Assembly (NCBI RefSeq): GCF_026151205.1
Contig: NC_087077.1
Location: 2,976,001 to 3,040,000 of the forward strand
Direction: 5' to 3'
DNA: 64,000 nucleotides
Origin: Bolinopsis microptera
Lineage: Eukaryota > Ctenophora > Tentaculata > Lobata > Bolinopsidae
This document shows, piece by piece, positions 22,881 through 37,600 of the stretch; the first letter of the stretch is position 1; each line of letters opens with the position of its first letter. Below the pieces are notes generated by a model, which saw only the letters and a program-made list of their open reading frames with translations, was not told where the DNA came from and searched no databases. The position numbers and the translations under genes are program-made.

Positions 22881-25800
22881 CAGCAAATCCATCTTATCTA
22901 CGAACTAGGCCCGAGTTACTTATTTTAAAATACAGCAAATCCATCTTCTCTACGAACTGGGCCCGAGTTACTTGTTTTAAAATACAGCAAATCCATCTTC
23001 TCTACGAACTGGGCCCGAGTTACTTGTTTTAAAATACAGCAAATCCATCTTCTCTACGAACTGGGCCCGAGTTACTTGTTTTAAAATACAGCAAATCCAT
23101 CTTCTCTACGAACTGGGCCCGAGTTACTTGTTTTAAAATACAGCAAATCCATCTTCTCTACGAACTGGGCCCGAGTTACTTGTTTTAAAATACAGCAAAT
23201 CCATCTTCTCTACGAACTGGGCCCGAGTTACTTGTTTTAAAATACAGCAAATCCATCTTCTCTACGAACTGGGCCCGAGTTACTTGTTTTAAAATACAGC
23301 AAATCCATCTTCTCTACGAACTGGGCCCGAGTTACTTGTTTTAAAATACAGCAAATCCATCTTCTCTACGAACTGGGCCCGAGTTACTTGTTTTAAAATA
23401 CAGCAAATCCATCTTCTCTACGAACTGGGCCCGAGTTACTTGTTTTAAAATACAGCAAATCCATCTTCTCTACGAACTGGGCCCGAGTTACTTGTTTTAA
23501 AATACAGCAAATCCATCTTCTCTACGAACTGGGCCCGAGTTACTTGTTTTAAAATACAGCAAATCCATCTTCTCTACGAACTGGGCCCGAGTTACTTGTT
23601 TTAAAATACAGCAAATCCATCTTCTCTACGAACTGGGCCCGAGTTACTTGTTTTAAAATACAGCAAATCCATCTTCTCTACGAACTGGGCCCGAGTTGCT
23701 TGTTTTAAAATACAGCAAATCCATCTTCTCTACGAACTGGGCCCGAGTTGCTTGTTTTAAAATACAGCAAATCCATCTTCTCTACGAACTGGGCCCGAGT
23801 TACTTGTTTTAAAATACAGCAAATCCATCTTCTCTACGAACTGGGCCCGAGTTACTTGTTTTAAAATACAGCAAATCCATCTTCTCTACGAACTGGGCCC
23901 GAGTTACTTGTTTTAAAATACAGCAAATCCATCTTCTCTACGAACTGGGCCCGAGTTACTTGTTTTAAAATACAGCAAATCCATCTTCTCTACGAACTGG
24001 GCCCGAGTTACTTGTTTTAAAATACAGCAAATCCATCTTCTCTACGAACTGGGCCCGAGTTACTTGTTTTAAAATACAGCAAATCCATCTTCTCTACGAA
24101 CTGGGCCCGAGTTACTTGTTTTAAAATACAGCAAATCCATCTTCTCTACGAACTGGGCCCGAGTTACTTGTTTTAAAATACAGCAAATCCATCTTCTCTA
24201 CGAACTGGGCCCGAGTTACTTGTTTTAAAATACAGCAAATCCATCTTCTCTACGAACTGGGCCCGAGTTACTTGTTTTAAAATACAGCAAATCCATCTTC
24301 TCTACGAACTGGGCCCGAGTTACTTGTTTTAAAATACAGCAAATCCATCTTCTCTACGAACTGGGCCCGAGTTACTTGTTTTAAAATACAGCAAATCCAT
24401 CTTCTCTACGAACTGGGCCCGAGTGACTTGTTTTAAAATACAGCAAATCCATCTTCTCTACGAACTGGGCCCGAGTTACTTGTTTTAAAATACAGCAAAT
24501 CCATCTTCTCTACGAACTGGGCCCGAGTTACTTGTTTTAAAATACAGCAAATCCATCTTCTCTACGAACTGGGCCCGAGTTACTTGTTTTAAAATACAGC
24601 AAATCCATCTTCTCTACGAACTGGGCCCGAGTTACTTGTTTTAAAATACAGCAAATCCATCTTCTCTACGAACTGTGCCCGAGTTACTTGTTTTAAAATA
24701 CAGCAAATCCATCTTCTCTACGAACTGGGCCCGAGTTACTTGTTTTAAAATACAGCAAATCCATCTTCTCTACGAACTGGGCCCGAGTTACTTGTTTTAA
24801 AATACAGCAAATCCATCTTCTCTACGAACTGGGCCCGAGTTACTTGTTTTAAAATACAGCAAATCCATCTTCTCTACGAACTGGGCCCGAGTTACTTGTT
24901 TTAAAATACAGCAAATCCATCTTCTCTACGAACTGGGCCCGAGTTACTTGTTTTAAAATACAGCAAATCCATCTTCTCTACGAACTGGGCCCGAGTTACT
25001 TGTTTTAAAATACAGCAAATCCATCTTCTCTACGAACTGGGCCCGAGTTACTTGTTTTAAAATACAGCAAATCCATCTTCTCTACGAACTGGGCCCGAGT
25101 TACTTGTTTTAAAATACAGCAAATCCATCTTCTCTACGAACTGGGCCCGAGTTACTTGTTTTAAAATACAGCAAATCCATCTTCTCTACGAACTGGGCCC
25201 GAGTGACTTGTTTTAAAATACAGCAGATCCATCTTCTCTACGAACTGGGCCCGAGTTACTTGTTTTAAAATACAGCAAATCCATCTTCTCTACGAACTGG
25301 GCCCGAGTTACTTGTTTTAAAATACAGCAAATCCATCTTCTCTACGAACTGGGCCCGAGTTACTTGTTTTAAAATACAGCAAATCCATCTTCTCTACGAA
25401 CTGGGCCCGAGTTACTTGTTTTAAAATACAGCAAATCCATCTTCTCTACGAACTGGGCCCGAGTTACTTGTTTTAAAATACAGCAAATCCATCTTCTCTA
25501 CGAACTGGGCCCGAGTTACTTGTTTTAAAATACAGCAAATCCATCTTCTCTACGAACTGGGCCCGAGTTACTTGTTTTAAAATACAGCAAATCCATCTTC
25601 TCTACGAACTGGGCCCGAGTTACTTGTTTTAAAATACAGCAAATCCATCTTCTCTACGAACTGGGCCCGAGTTACTTGTTTTAAAATACAGCAAATCCAT
25701 CTTCTCTACGAACTGGGCCCGAGTTACTTGTTTTAAAATACAGCAAATCCATCTTCTCTACGAACTGGGCCCGAGTTACTTGTTTTAAAATACAGCAAAT

Positions 25801-26157
25801 CCATCTTCTCTACGAACTGGGCCCGAGTTACTTGTTTTAAAATACAGCAAATCCATCTTCTCTACGAACTGGGCCCGAGTGACTTGTTTTAAAATACAGC
25901 AAATCCATCTTCTCTACGAACTGGGCCCGAGTTACTTGTTTTAAAATACAGCAAATCCATCTTCTCTACGAACTGGGCCCGAGTTACTTGTTTTAAAATA
26001 CAGCAAATCCATCTTCTCTACGAACTGGGCCCGAGTTACTTGTTTTAAAATACAGCAAATCCATCTTCTCTACGAACTGGGCCCGAGTTACTTGTTTTAA
26101 AATACAGCAAATCCATCTTCTCTACGAACTGGGCCCGAGTTACTTGTTTTAAAATAC
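22881..26157. repeat. 52-bp satellite, 63 copies in perfect register
   Basis: The unit is cagcaaatccatcttctcta, cgaactgggcccgagttac, ttgttttaaaata. CAG positions run from 22881 to 26105, exactly 62 periods of 52 bp with no indel. Only about ten point differences occur (for example gagtgac for gagttac, tgtgccc, cagcagatcc). The first copy is the most diverged. The unit contains GGGCCC. Confidence 0.98.
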
Positions 26158-28690
26158 GACAAAGTTAACTGCTGAATGTTCCCGGTCAAAAATTAATTAT
26201 AGTTTATATTAAAATATTGTCTATTGTCTATGTTTTACTATAATGCTGGGAGCCTTGTTGTAAATAATAGGGTACATACCATTCCTTGAAAGTCGTTATT
26301 TCGGAGTGAGCAATCATTTTGTTGACTAGCGAATCTAAATTGAAATAGTCGAATATCACTCAATTTCAGTTGCAGGTCGACATCCTTAAAATTAGAGAGC
26401 AAATAATTTTATTTTGTACTCTACTTCAGTCAATATAAATAGAAATTACAGCAATTTGAAGTAACAGCATATCAAGCTATATCATACATAATTATGAAAG
26501 CCTCGCAGAGATCTCGATTAAATCTGTAAACGTACATTTAACGGTAAGATATATAGATAGCGCGCAATATATAAGCGCACGCATAAAACCAATATGGCTG
26601 CCACACAAAGCTACAAACTGGAACAAGAAATGAAAATTGTGAATTCAACCAGCTTGGATACTATTATCCAACGCGACATTGGTTTGAGCGCATTATCGAC
26701 ACGTTTTAAATGCGCAGAACATGTTTGTGCGCGGCACTAGCATTTTAAATTTTCAAAATTCAAATCATAGCCAGAGTTATGGTTATTTTTCAAGACAAAT
26801 TTTGAGGCAAATTTTACGTGTAAATTATCCATTTTTCATTCATGATCACTCATAATTTGAACAATTTACCTTGGATTGAATTGAACTCTTCAGTATTCGA
26901 TGATTAAAACAATTGTTTTAAGAACAGAGTAGTTTTAAAGCTAAACATTCGCAATTTGTCTTAACAGGAGTCTTGGGAGAATTATAAAAATGAAATTTAA
27001 ACGTTTTAGCGGCGCATGAAGCCCGCGGCGTTCGCTGGGGTGTAGACGCCCTGCAAAGTTTCAGATCTCTAACTCAATTTTAACATGGTTTTTAAGGCAC
27101 CTGAATATGGCGATTTTGGGTTTTTTACCTAATTTCGTATAACATGCTGGCGCGTATTTTGCGCAAATTTCTTAAAAACCTCCACATAACTATTTCTTAT
27201 TCCTGTCATCTTTAACATTGAATTAGAATGTTTTGAACTTAAATATACCTGCTGAATTACTTTCGATGAATCTTAATGCCTGGAAAACAATAAAGGGGAT
27301 ATAATAGTATAGGGGGTAAATAGTGTTGTGAATATAAGGGCAACGGTTATGCTTGCCAGCATTGTGATATTATATTTATGTTCATAGACATAATCGAATA
27401 AAGATTACGAGGAATTACAGGCTGAGCGCCACTCAGTAAGTAAATCCCGGTGTGCTGTGCGCGTTGACGATGTTACTCGTCTAAATTTCTTTGTCCATTG
27501 TTAATTATAATGGACTAGCCCGGTGCGTGCTATACTACTTCGCGTTCGTAGCACTTTCCTCGGGCCATTTCTAGAAGAAAGCTGAAAGCGGCGCACGCTG
27601 CCTCGAAGAAATTTAGACGTGTAACATTTGCTACACTATTAATAATGGACAACTAAACTGCATTTGACCATTGTTAATGGTCTGGCCCGGCGCGCGCTAC
27701 TTCGTAGCACTTGCCGTCGGGCCATGAACATTTCGAAGAAATTTAGACGAGTAACATCCGTCAACTAAACTGTGCGCGGTGCTCTTTTCAAGCTTCCTGA
27801 AGAAGCGAGCAATAGACTAACAAGCTATGTACAGTAAATCACAATCTAGCAATTGCAATTTGTGGGTTACGACTTACGTCCATGGTCCAATTTTAGGTTT
27901 ACAGTTTAGTCTGATCCTGGCAAAACTTTGGACATACAATGAAATCCGTGACCAGATTAAGGTTTTTGACCCTGATTGGTGTGGTTTGGAATAAATCGCG
28001 TCGCATTATGCTACCCTCTCATATCGGCCAGATGTTCGTTGTGTTTGAATTAAACAATTGATCTGAAGTAATATTAAGTAATAAACGAATTACCTGGGGA
28101 CCCCAGGCTATTATGTTCATAAACACAAACGCCGAATAAAGATTCGGCGGAATGACAGGCTGAGCGCCGCGCAGTAATAAACGAAGTGAAACTAAGATAT
28201 TAAGACCTCGAGGGGTAAATCAGTCAGTTAACCATGTTCATAGCAAATGAATTCACTATAGCAAACTTGTGCTGTTTATTCAAGGTATACCACAACTTAA
28301 AATCTTTATAATTCATATAAAAGTTGAGTGATATGCAAGATGATTTAAGAAGGAATGAAATAATTCCATACTTCTGAGAAAAATTAGCTTCAAAAATGCG
28401 TTTCTCTTCAGATAAACATTTTTTACATAAAAGCAAGATCAGGAAACAAAAATCACCCACAATTCACGATACGTTACAAAACGAAAACGAGAAACAATTA
28501 CAATAATCTTACGAACGGACTCAATTCATATTCAAATACAAAATATGGATAACCATCTTCTTATCAGCAAATAAATTTCCACTCTGCCGGATGACAAATG
28601 TTCATGTCAGAAACATTATCAATTATCAATTTACTGGGCAGCTGTTGTGGACAGAGAGAATATAAAGGACATCGTGTCTGGTTTGCGTCT
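26158..28690. other. Repeat-rich spacer between the satellite and LUC7L
   Basis: Holds members of the dispersed families described elsewhere (27005-27060, 27365-27445, 27470-27790, 28090-28175). A 48-codon + strand frame at 26594-26740 starts in a good context (aatATGGctgcc) but I cannot connect it to a gene. The LUC7L 3' UTR lies at the right end, with a minus-strand AATAAA at about 28268-28263. Confidence 0.4.
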
Positions 28691-31600
28691 TCACCGAGAT
28701 CTGGATCTGGCCCTGGACCTACTTCTGGACCTGGAGCTTGCACTGGAACCGCTTGCGGAGGAGGAAGAGGACGAGGAAGATCTGCTGGAGCTGTAACGTT
28801 TCCTGCAAGTAGGGGGTGTAAACTTCAGGGTATTCTGGGGTGAGTGAGTCAGAAGAGAAAATAATCGGTTATATTGTTGCTGAATGTGATATATATTGTG
28901 AATGAGGTAAATGATCAAACAACTTTGAAACTTTAAAATTGCAGCGGTAAAAATAAAATCATGCTTTATAATAGTAGGATATAACCTCGAAAAGGTGAAC
29001 ATAAGTTGTCTGTTTAGGGTGTTTATATGAGTATCTTTCAATAACTCAAGATTTAGGTAAATTTTGAAGAAAGGCTCAGCTTTTGTGGGTAAAATTTATG
29101 AATTGTGATTACCTTATCGGCGTTGTCGGGCGGAAATTCGACATTTTAAGAATTATTAGAAGTTGAGCTGAAACCAATTCAAATGATAATTTGTTAATTT
29201 TGTGGGCCTTTTTCTTAGAAACGCTGTCTGCAGTTTGAGTTAGTTAGCTATTTTGGTTGGTTCGGGCCGATAAGGTTATAAATCTCTTCATGCAGCTTTC
29301 AAGTGAATTTTGAGTGAAAGTTATGGACAGATGTTCGAGATTTCAGAGGCGTTGCTTTCGATTAGGGTTTCCAATCAATGATATCAAAACAATTCACATA
29401 TCGTCTGGGAGGCTTCTCTTGCAATCTGATAACAATAATACCAATTAGCCGAAAATCATAATTTTATATTCCGACAGCGCGAAAGTTACGACATAAGCTT
29501 ACAAATTTTACAAATTTTACTGATTGGCAAGTCGAAGTCCCATCTGAAAATGTACACACAAAAGTTAAATCGATAGGAAACCCTACGCCCAATTACATGA
29601 GAATTGAAACTGCGTGTATGATAAAACGTACAATGAATATATAACGTTACTTTAAAACATATTATCATAGTTTGTTTGGTTCTATATTTAACTTACACAT
29701 CGGTTGAATAGCTTTAATTCACCTGAAGTATTCGGTATCACATGCCCGATCGCGTACTGATCCGCGTTGATACAATACGACACAATATAGCGGTAACAAG
29801 ACGATATTCGCAATAAAATAACCAATAATCATACGACAATAGAATCAATCAATGCTAAACACAAAGGCATGTACTTAAAATATGATTTAGGGATTGTGAA
29901 ATGGGAGAAAATTAGAATAATCAATTCATGGCAATTATCGGTGGGGGAAGAAAATGAGATTGTTCTGAAAATCGAGCTGGTAAGAGAAAACGACAGAGGA
30001 CAATTCACCACAAGTTTCAAGACGTAGGACAACCAGAAAAGGCCACAAATTACATGACAACACTTAACAGTTGTGACAGATTTTGAAATCGCTGTAACAG
30101 AAGCAGATTTAAAGCCCAGCAAGTTAATATCAAAAACAGCCTTTAATCGGCTGCGGGTAGATTCCTTTTAGCGGCCAAAGATTCCGGGGACTGACAATTA
30201 ACGACTGTAATCATAGTCAGATTGAAATTTTGAAAAGAATCGATCTTAAAGCATTACTATGCTTACGTTACAAAGTTTTATAGGCAGTGTAAAGAATCTA
30301 CCGATTGAGAAAAAGGCTGACAGAGAACAATCATCAGACAAGCTGGCACTACCAGTACTGGCACCACCGGTACAGTATGGAGAAGAAGAGAATATAATTA
30401 CCTATCCCTCGATCTTCTTCTGGGTGAACGTGAACGTCTCCCTGACCTTGACCTGGATCTTCTGTCTCTTGAACGCCTGTCCCTGGACCGCGATCTCCGA
30501 TCTCTTGACTTAGATCTCCGACGGGGAGAACGGGAACGGTTCCTCCTCGAACGATCACTGCTTCTACTTCGGGATCTTTGCCTTCTGTAGGTTGCACTGT
30601 GAATGTAATGATATCAAAGTGATATCACAACATATCTAAACAGGAAAATGGTGAAAACAGAAGAAAGTGATCCAAAGTGGATATTGTTTTGTGAAATACC
30701 TGTAACTATATTCGCGTCTACTCCTCCCATTGTTATAATTACTGCCTCTACTCGGCTGTCTGTTGTAATCATTACTTTTTGCTGTAAATGTTTCTCTGTC
30801 CATTGTACCTTCTTGCTGGAGACTCTTGTCGTCCACCAATTTCTGGGGTAAATTCAGATTTATTGATCCAAATCAATCTTGGAAATTTAAAATTCACAAG
30901 GAGTTTGTGTGATAAATAACGAAGTGAACAGGCAGTTACATTTAACTGGTTTAATATTCTTGAAGGTTACCTCGAGGACATTGCGTTTTTCTCTGATTTG
31001 AATAAAACCCATGTGTAGTTTACCTCCGAAATGGTCAGCTAACCTAAAAATTAAGTGACATTAATTGGGAACAGGATAACAATTTTGAACTCAAAACGAA
31101 CAAAATCCCACTGACGATGGTGAAAAGCCATTTTTGTGAGCTGTTTTTAGAGATCACGCTTAGGAGTTCAAGTTTGCTTCATAAATGCTGAATCGAAAAC
31201 ATTTCACATCCACCTCCCCTTCCCACATATAACAGCATGCTATTCCAAAAGCTTTCATCGAAACGTTCGAGCTGAATGATCGGCCATGACATGTTATCAT
31301 GTTATAAAGCCTAACCAGTTTAACTTCTCTGAATTCAGAACCGATGGGATCGGAATCTTATCTTAAGTTATGAGAATATATCCTCGAACCAGCACATGTT
31401 AAACCCAACAGTCAACATTTTTGCACTTTCACTTTTGGAACACCTAACCCCCCAAAGGAAAACATTATATTTGCGTACACTTGAGCAGTCTTTTGAGATT
31501 TGCTGGCAGCTACGACTGCCTTGCCCACAGCGTTGCAGTGATCGTCAAGTGTTATCCCAGGCGCGCACTTGGAGAGCGAAGTGTCGACACCCAACCCCAC

Positions 31601-34600
31601 GTTTACACGAGGCCCCCCAATACTGCGGAGAGAGAGGAGTGCGTTAGACTTCGGTTATACTTCCAACAACAAGAATATTACGTTCACTCAAGTTACACTG
31701 ACAATGTGACACGCATATAGTAGGCTAGGTATCATGCTCCCCAGGGCCAGGGCTAGGTATTGTGCTCCACCAATTTTGGTCTAATTTGGTGTGCGAAGCC
31801 TCTTCAGGCGATGATATATTTTTCAATGTCAAGGGAGCTGATTCAAGTATGCAAGGAGCAAAACCTGCCCAGGCAAAGTCACGGGCCCAGGAAAACGGGA
31901 AATTTGTTGTTGTTGGAAGTGGAAGTCTAGCGAACTACTCACGTGCCACATTGTCAATGTTTTCATCTCATACCTGTCATACCCAACATACCTTCTGTCA
32001 TTGTCGTAGAGGCACAGATAAGCCGCGCAAATTTCACAAACGCGCAGTTTCTGTTGCTGTAGCTGGGGTTGAGGGAGGTTGTTTCGGTATTCCTCCTGAG
32101 AGTTTCAAGTTAGAGAAGAAAAGGTGGTTAGGGCCCAGATAATCACCTATACATTTATATTACACAGCAAATAACGACAGTGCGAGCGGATGTGTTCTTC
32201 CAGAGGCTAGCCTGAATCCGACCAATGCAATCACGTTGGGTACGGTAACGTACGTGCGTAAACAAAGTGGCAATTTAGCGCTTTGTACAACGCGCGCACG
32301 AAATTGTGCTAGTCGAAAAAGCGAACATTTACGCAAATATGTCCCATTCAACAGTTCACATTTAACAATACTACGCACCTTGAAGATCATACATACCACC
32401 GAAGCTAAGATGCCTAATAATAAAATGTACTAATGCAATTGTGCTGCCAGCGGTTCAGGACCTTGACAAAACATAGCGAAATTAAGAAAAGATATATCAC
32501 CTAGATGATTTTAACAAAATCTCCAAAATGAAAAAGAAATCTTTTATAATTATATTAGATCTGATATTCCGTAGTAAAAGTACAAAGTTATTGTTGAATT
32601 TGCCATCCAAATCATGCAAAATAGAAACCAACTGTTTTTCGCGATTTCGATCATCAAATAAAAATCATTTAGTTTGGATGGCAGTTCATGTAAAATGTTT
32701 CAGAAAACTCACGGACAAAATGCTATTAAACGATTTCCATCTTAGATAAGTAGGTAACAGACGCCCTAAATTTTACACAGTTTAGGCAAAGGTAAGCTGA
32801 GATCTTCAAGCATCAAGGAAACGGTAAAAAGACCCACCATTTCAGTTAAAACTATTCATTGTAATTAGTTGGAAATTTCTACAAAATTTGTCCTAAATGA
32901 CAAATTAATCTTGTGAATTACCTCAGCTTGACGTTTTTCTGATTTGAGTTTCTCAATTTCTGTCAGCAGGGCCACGCTTTCGTCGACGTTACCCTCGTTT
33001 CCTGAAATGGGAGAATAAAATAATTGTAAAGTTTGGAGATAGGGTTCTAGTTGGGGTTGCTGGTTGGCAAAGTGACAATAGTGACTAGATGTTTGACAGC
33101 TTATTTAGAGAAATTAAGTTTTAAAAACTAAGTCTAAGTTTGAATTCGTACAAGAGGGCATAGATTGTTAAAGACCTTAAAAAATTAGACGGCAAAATTG
33201 CTCATAGTTTTGACCATATATGGTATATCCATTATCTTGGTTACTGGTCTTACCATTAGGTAATGAATAAGAGTTGCCGGCCTAGGTTAGAAAGCCTTTT
33301 ATGTTAGATACAGATAATCTCTTTAAGAATTACATAAAACAGTACTTATATAATAATTTGGTGGAGAAATGTTGTTGTTGTTCATCCGGGCAATGCCCGC
33401 GGATCTAATGACCATCTACAAAAATATCTGACAGTAATATTGCCTTCCTCCAATCTCCATCCACTAACATGAACAGAGTTCACTACAGAACTAGATATTA
33501 AAATATTTCCCTAACAGCACTGACTCTAGACCGTACCTGTCATTGAGTCGGCCAGACTTTCACACATTCCCACAAAGTGTCTGGGAGAATGCCAGCTCGA
33601 GTTTTAATAAGTACAAGACGTCAAGCTCAACATGTCTCCACAGGTTAAGTAATTTCAAGTGCTGAGTTTATTTCAGGTGGAATGGAAATTTTCCCAAAGT
33701 TATTTTGTCAAGTGATGAAAAAAGTTGTCATCGTGTTTTTCATTTGCTTGGCTCTGAAACGAGACGGGAGACCCAGTTATTATTCTTCTTATTTTAGCAA
33801 TGAGAAGTTGATGGTGTTTGTGCTAATTCCTTTATGAAATGATGGGCTGGGAGAGTCAGTACCAGAGGAAAGTTAAATTAAATTTTAACGAGTCCTAGGT
33901 AAATCATGGACTGAACCACGGCTGCAAATTATATTATGGTTTCGAGCTGTTTAGCGTCGTTTCACGGCTGGGCTAGCTAAAGACCAAGAAAGTATTATTA
34001 GGCCAAATCAATTCGGGACATCACTGGGCTGTCTCATCTGACTATCTATAAATAAACCTGTTAATCATGAAGCTGTCAATCATATCCACTCTCGGATCAA
34101 GTTGTGACTTCATTAATAATCAGGTACCTGACTTTATTCGGAATAATCTGGTCGGTTCAGGTCATGTGCAAGAGACTGAAAGCTTCAGAGCAATCAATTA
34201 GTGACACTATAATTAGTGACACTGTAATTTACAAAAGAATCCATTTACTGAGATTCTGCTTAAAAGAAGTTACCAGGAATAAATTATTTTGCCTCTATAA
34301 AAAACCTAAATACTTATTTTACTTCGGTTTACCAAAACAGCCATTACGTTGCAATGTAACCGACAAATCACATGAGCCGAAGGTACAATTAGAATTAGGC
34401 CAGAGACGGTTAAGGAACGTAGTCTATACTTTCTTCGCCTGAGGCTTCGCTACGATGGACATAACCCAACATAACCTTCCTATCCCAATTATGTGACAAT
34501 TGATGTAATATAAGAAGCTGAAGAGAATTAGTAACCTGACTGCTAATTACTTGTCGAATATATAATTCCTTCGTAAGTGAGACATGTAATTATTGTATAT

Positions 34601-37600
34601 GTGTACACAATGTAATATGATCCGTCTCACCAATTAATAGTAGAACTGTGACTGTGTAAAAGGTTACATTATGATGTAAACAAGGAATTTACCCAATTTA
34701 TACCCGATGTATAGTGAAGACCCAATGCAATGTATGTGCCCAATGTATATAGATTATAGATACATTCTTCATTCTTATACAGTTATACTAGTAACTAAAA
34801 TAAACGAAACACAAGAATGAAATGAATTACCAAGTTGTTCAGCTTTGGCGAGTTTCTGTCCGATCTGTTCAGCAATATCGTGCACTTTGTTTGCCCTTGA
34901 TTCACTTTCGGGGTCTAGTTCCTGATCCTCTAAACGTTTCTTTGCTGCTTCTACTTTGCGATCACACGTTCTTAAGAAGTCATCCAGCAATGCTAGTGCC
35001 TGAAACAGTTAGGTTAGTAAGTTAGTAAGGAGTTTTTAAGAAACAGTGCAAAAAACTAATGCCTATTTTTAGCTGTTACTGTGTACTGTGTATGTTTACT
35101 GTATATGTAATGTTTGTATCGAGCTCAATAATAAGCGACATGGTTGGATCATTTCGGAAAAGTTACCTCTTTCTCAAATCCATAGTTCTTTTTCTTGTTT
35201 GCTTCATCAAAATCAGCTCGAAGTGCTTCAGAATGAACCTTTGGACACTCCCCCAGATCCATTTTCTGAAAGTCTATGAGTTAAACTTTGAATTGTTACA
35301 AAATTGAGAATTTATGACACGATTATTAGCTACAGAAATGATTATGCATGAATACCTTACTCGGGATTATTATAACCGGGATAAAGTGGTGGGTTTTGGA
35401 AGATTCCGCCATATTTTTCCCGGTCAAAAATTTTACCAGTCATAAAAAAACCCGCCGACTCAGATTATGGGGTTCCAAGGGGGTGGTGATCATCATATTT
35501 TACCTGAAGTCTCATATGTGCTAGAGAAGACTTTTGAAGCAGTGGATGGAGGGCTGTAACTTTATTGGCGGTTGCTACCATAATTTCGTTATAAAAATCA
35601 CAATTTGGTTATAGAAATCAGATTTCAGGGTGGACCGTGATTCTCACTTTTCTTGCCCATGAAGTGAGTAAACTGTGCCACTATTTCATGGTCCACGGTG
35701 GATTGATTACTGGAGCAGTTGAAGATGCAAAGCCAAGACGTTCCCCAATACCAAGCGGTGGGCAGGAAATTAAGCTCCGGCTGACCTTCAGAGCAGTAGC
35801 CCCATTAGCGGACAAAATGAAAGTCTTGTTAAGACAACAATACATACATACATGCTACATGAAGAGGTCTCCTCCTAGTCGTTGGAGTGGCCTGCATCAC
35901 ACACATCTCTTCTACGGCGTAACATGTTCCTCCATTCCACTCGCTTTAGAGCCAACTGTTTTACTGCATCTCTGCTGATGTTATCGACACCTGTAAATTC
36001 AGCCGCATCCTCGAGTACACAGGCCATCCAGCCTTTGCGGGGTCGTCCTCTCAGTCTCTTTCCATAGTTTGGTTTCCAATCCAGTAAGAAATTGGGAAAC
36101 CGCGTCTCTGGCATTCTGACAACATGTCCGTACCACCTTAGTCAAGCCACACCGATGAAAGTTTCGATAGACTTAATTCCAGCACGCCTGAGAACTTCTT
36201 CATTGGAGACATGGAAGAACCACTTTATCTTCAAGATTCTTCTCAGGGAGGTCAGATGGAAGACCTCAAACCGTTTCATCTGCTTCTTTGTTGTGTTCCA
36301 CACTTCGGCTCCATATAACAGAATAGTAATAACAGCAGCCTTGTAGATACGGATCTTGGTGGGCGTTCTTATAGTTCGACTGTTCCATATCTTCCAAAGC
36401 TGATGGAACGCACCATTAGCACGCTGGATCCTGATGTCAAGATCTCGGTCAATGGTACCATCCCCACTGATGTTGGCACCAAGATAAACAAAGTTGCTGA
36501 CCTGTTCAACAGGTTCTCCCTCCACTGTTAGCTTTATACTGTCTCTTTCGGTGTAAGGTCGCTGGGACGCACACTCGCTGATCGCCATGCATTGTGTCTT
36601 TTTAGCGTTGATCTTCAACCCAGCATAAGAGGTGTAATAAGCTATAAGATCAGTGGACTCTTGCAGCCCTTCTTCAGTATTGTCCATCACTGCCAGATCA
36701 TCAGCGCAGTCACTGTCCATGATAACTTTTTCGTCTGCACCCTTTAGTTCCTTTTGCAGTACAGCACCATGACTGATTGCCTTGTGAACCTCGGCCAAAA
36801 AGATTCCAAAGTTCAGACAAAAATTAAATACAGGGGGGCCCTGGATATCACCCTGTCCAGTGCCCGAATTAACAGAGAACCAATCAGACATTTCACCATT
36901 AACCCTGACAGCACTCATGGTTCCGTTGAAGAATGCCTGAAAGATTCTAACATATTTCTCAGGAAGTCCATAGTGTCTCATGCTTGACCAAATAAACTCT
37001 CTTCTGATGGAATCAAACGCTGCCTTAAAATCAATGAAATTAACATAAAGTGGAATGTTAAACTCAATGCAGTTGTGAATAATGGTGCGGATGGAATAAA
37101 TCTGATCAATACATGAGCGGTTCCGTCTGAACCCACACTGATTTTCCCTAAGAAGACACTCCATTCCAACATCCAGCCTCTTAAGAAGAACCATTTGAAG
37201 AACCTTAGAAGACGTTGCCCTAAGAGTTATACCCCTATTATTGCAGCAGTATGAAGTGTCTCCCTTCTTTCCGATAACCACTATAACACCTTTAAGCCAA
37301 TCCTCAGGGATCACCTCTTCCTCCCATACCTTTTTAAACAGTAGCTCTAGTTGGCCAACAAGAGCACTTCCACCATACTTAAGTTGTTCATTAGTTATCT
37401 CATCAACCCCTGCACTTTTGCAGTTCTTCAGTTTCTTTAGAGCATAACTAATCTCATCTCTAGAAGGAGGTCCATCAGAACAAGAAAGGTAGTCAAAACT
37501 CGGTTGTGAGGGCACACCATCGAGGTCATCAAGATTGGCATCCGATAGTGGAGGATTTAAGAGCTCAGTAAAGTGCTCTTTCCACCTTTCCTTCTGACTG

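Noticed and set aside
22881-26157. CRISPR array
   Set aside because: Units are contiguous and identical with no unique spacers, and the genome is eukaryotic. It is a satellite.
28224-28460. 78-codon minus-strand frame downstream of LUC7L
   Set aside because: AT-biased sequence in the LUC7L 3' UTR region with no domain and no acceptor linking it to the gene.
31396-31720. Overlapping open frames on both strands in LUC7L intron 6
   Set aside because: No recognisable motif, no in-phase splice sites, and LUC7L exons 6 and 7 join cleanly across them.
36754-37447. + strand open frames within the LINE
   Set aside because: Shadows of the minus-strand reverse transcriptase.
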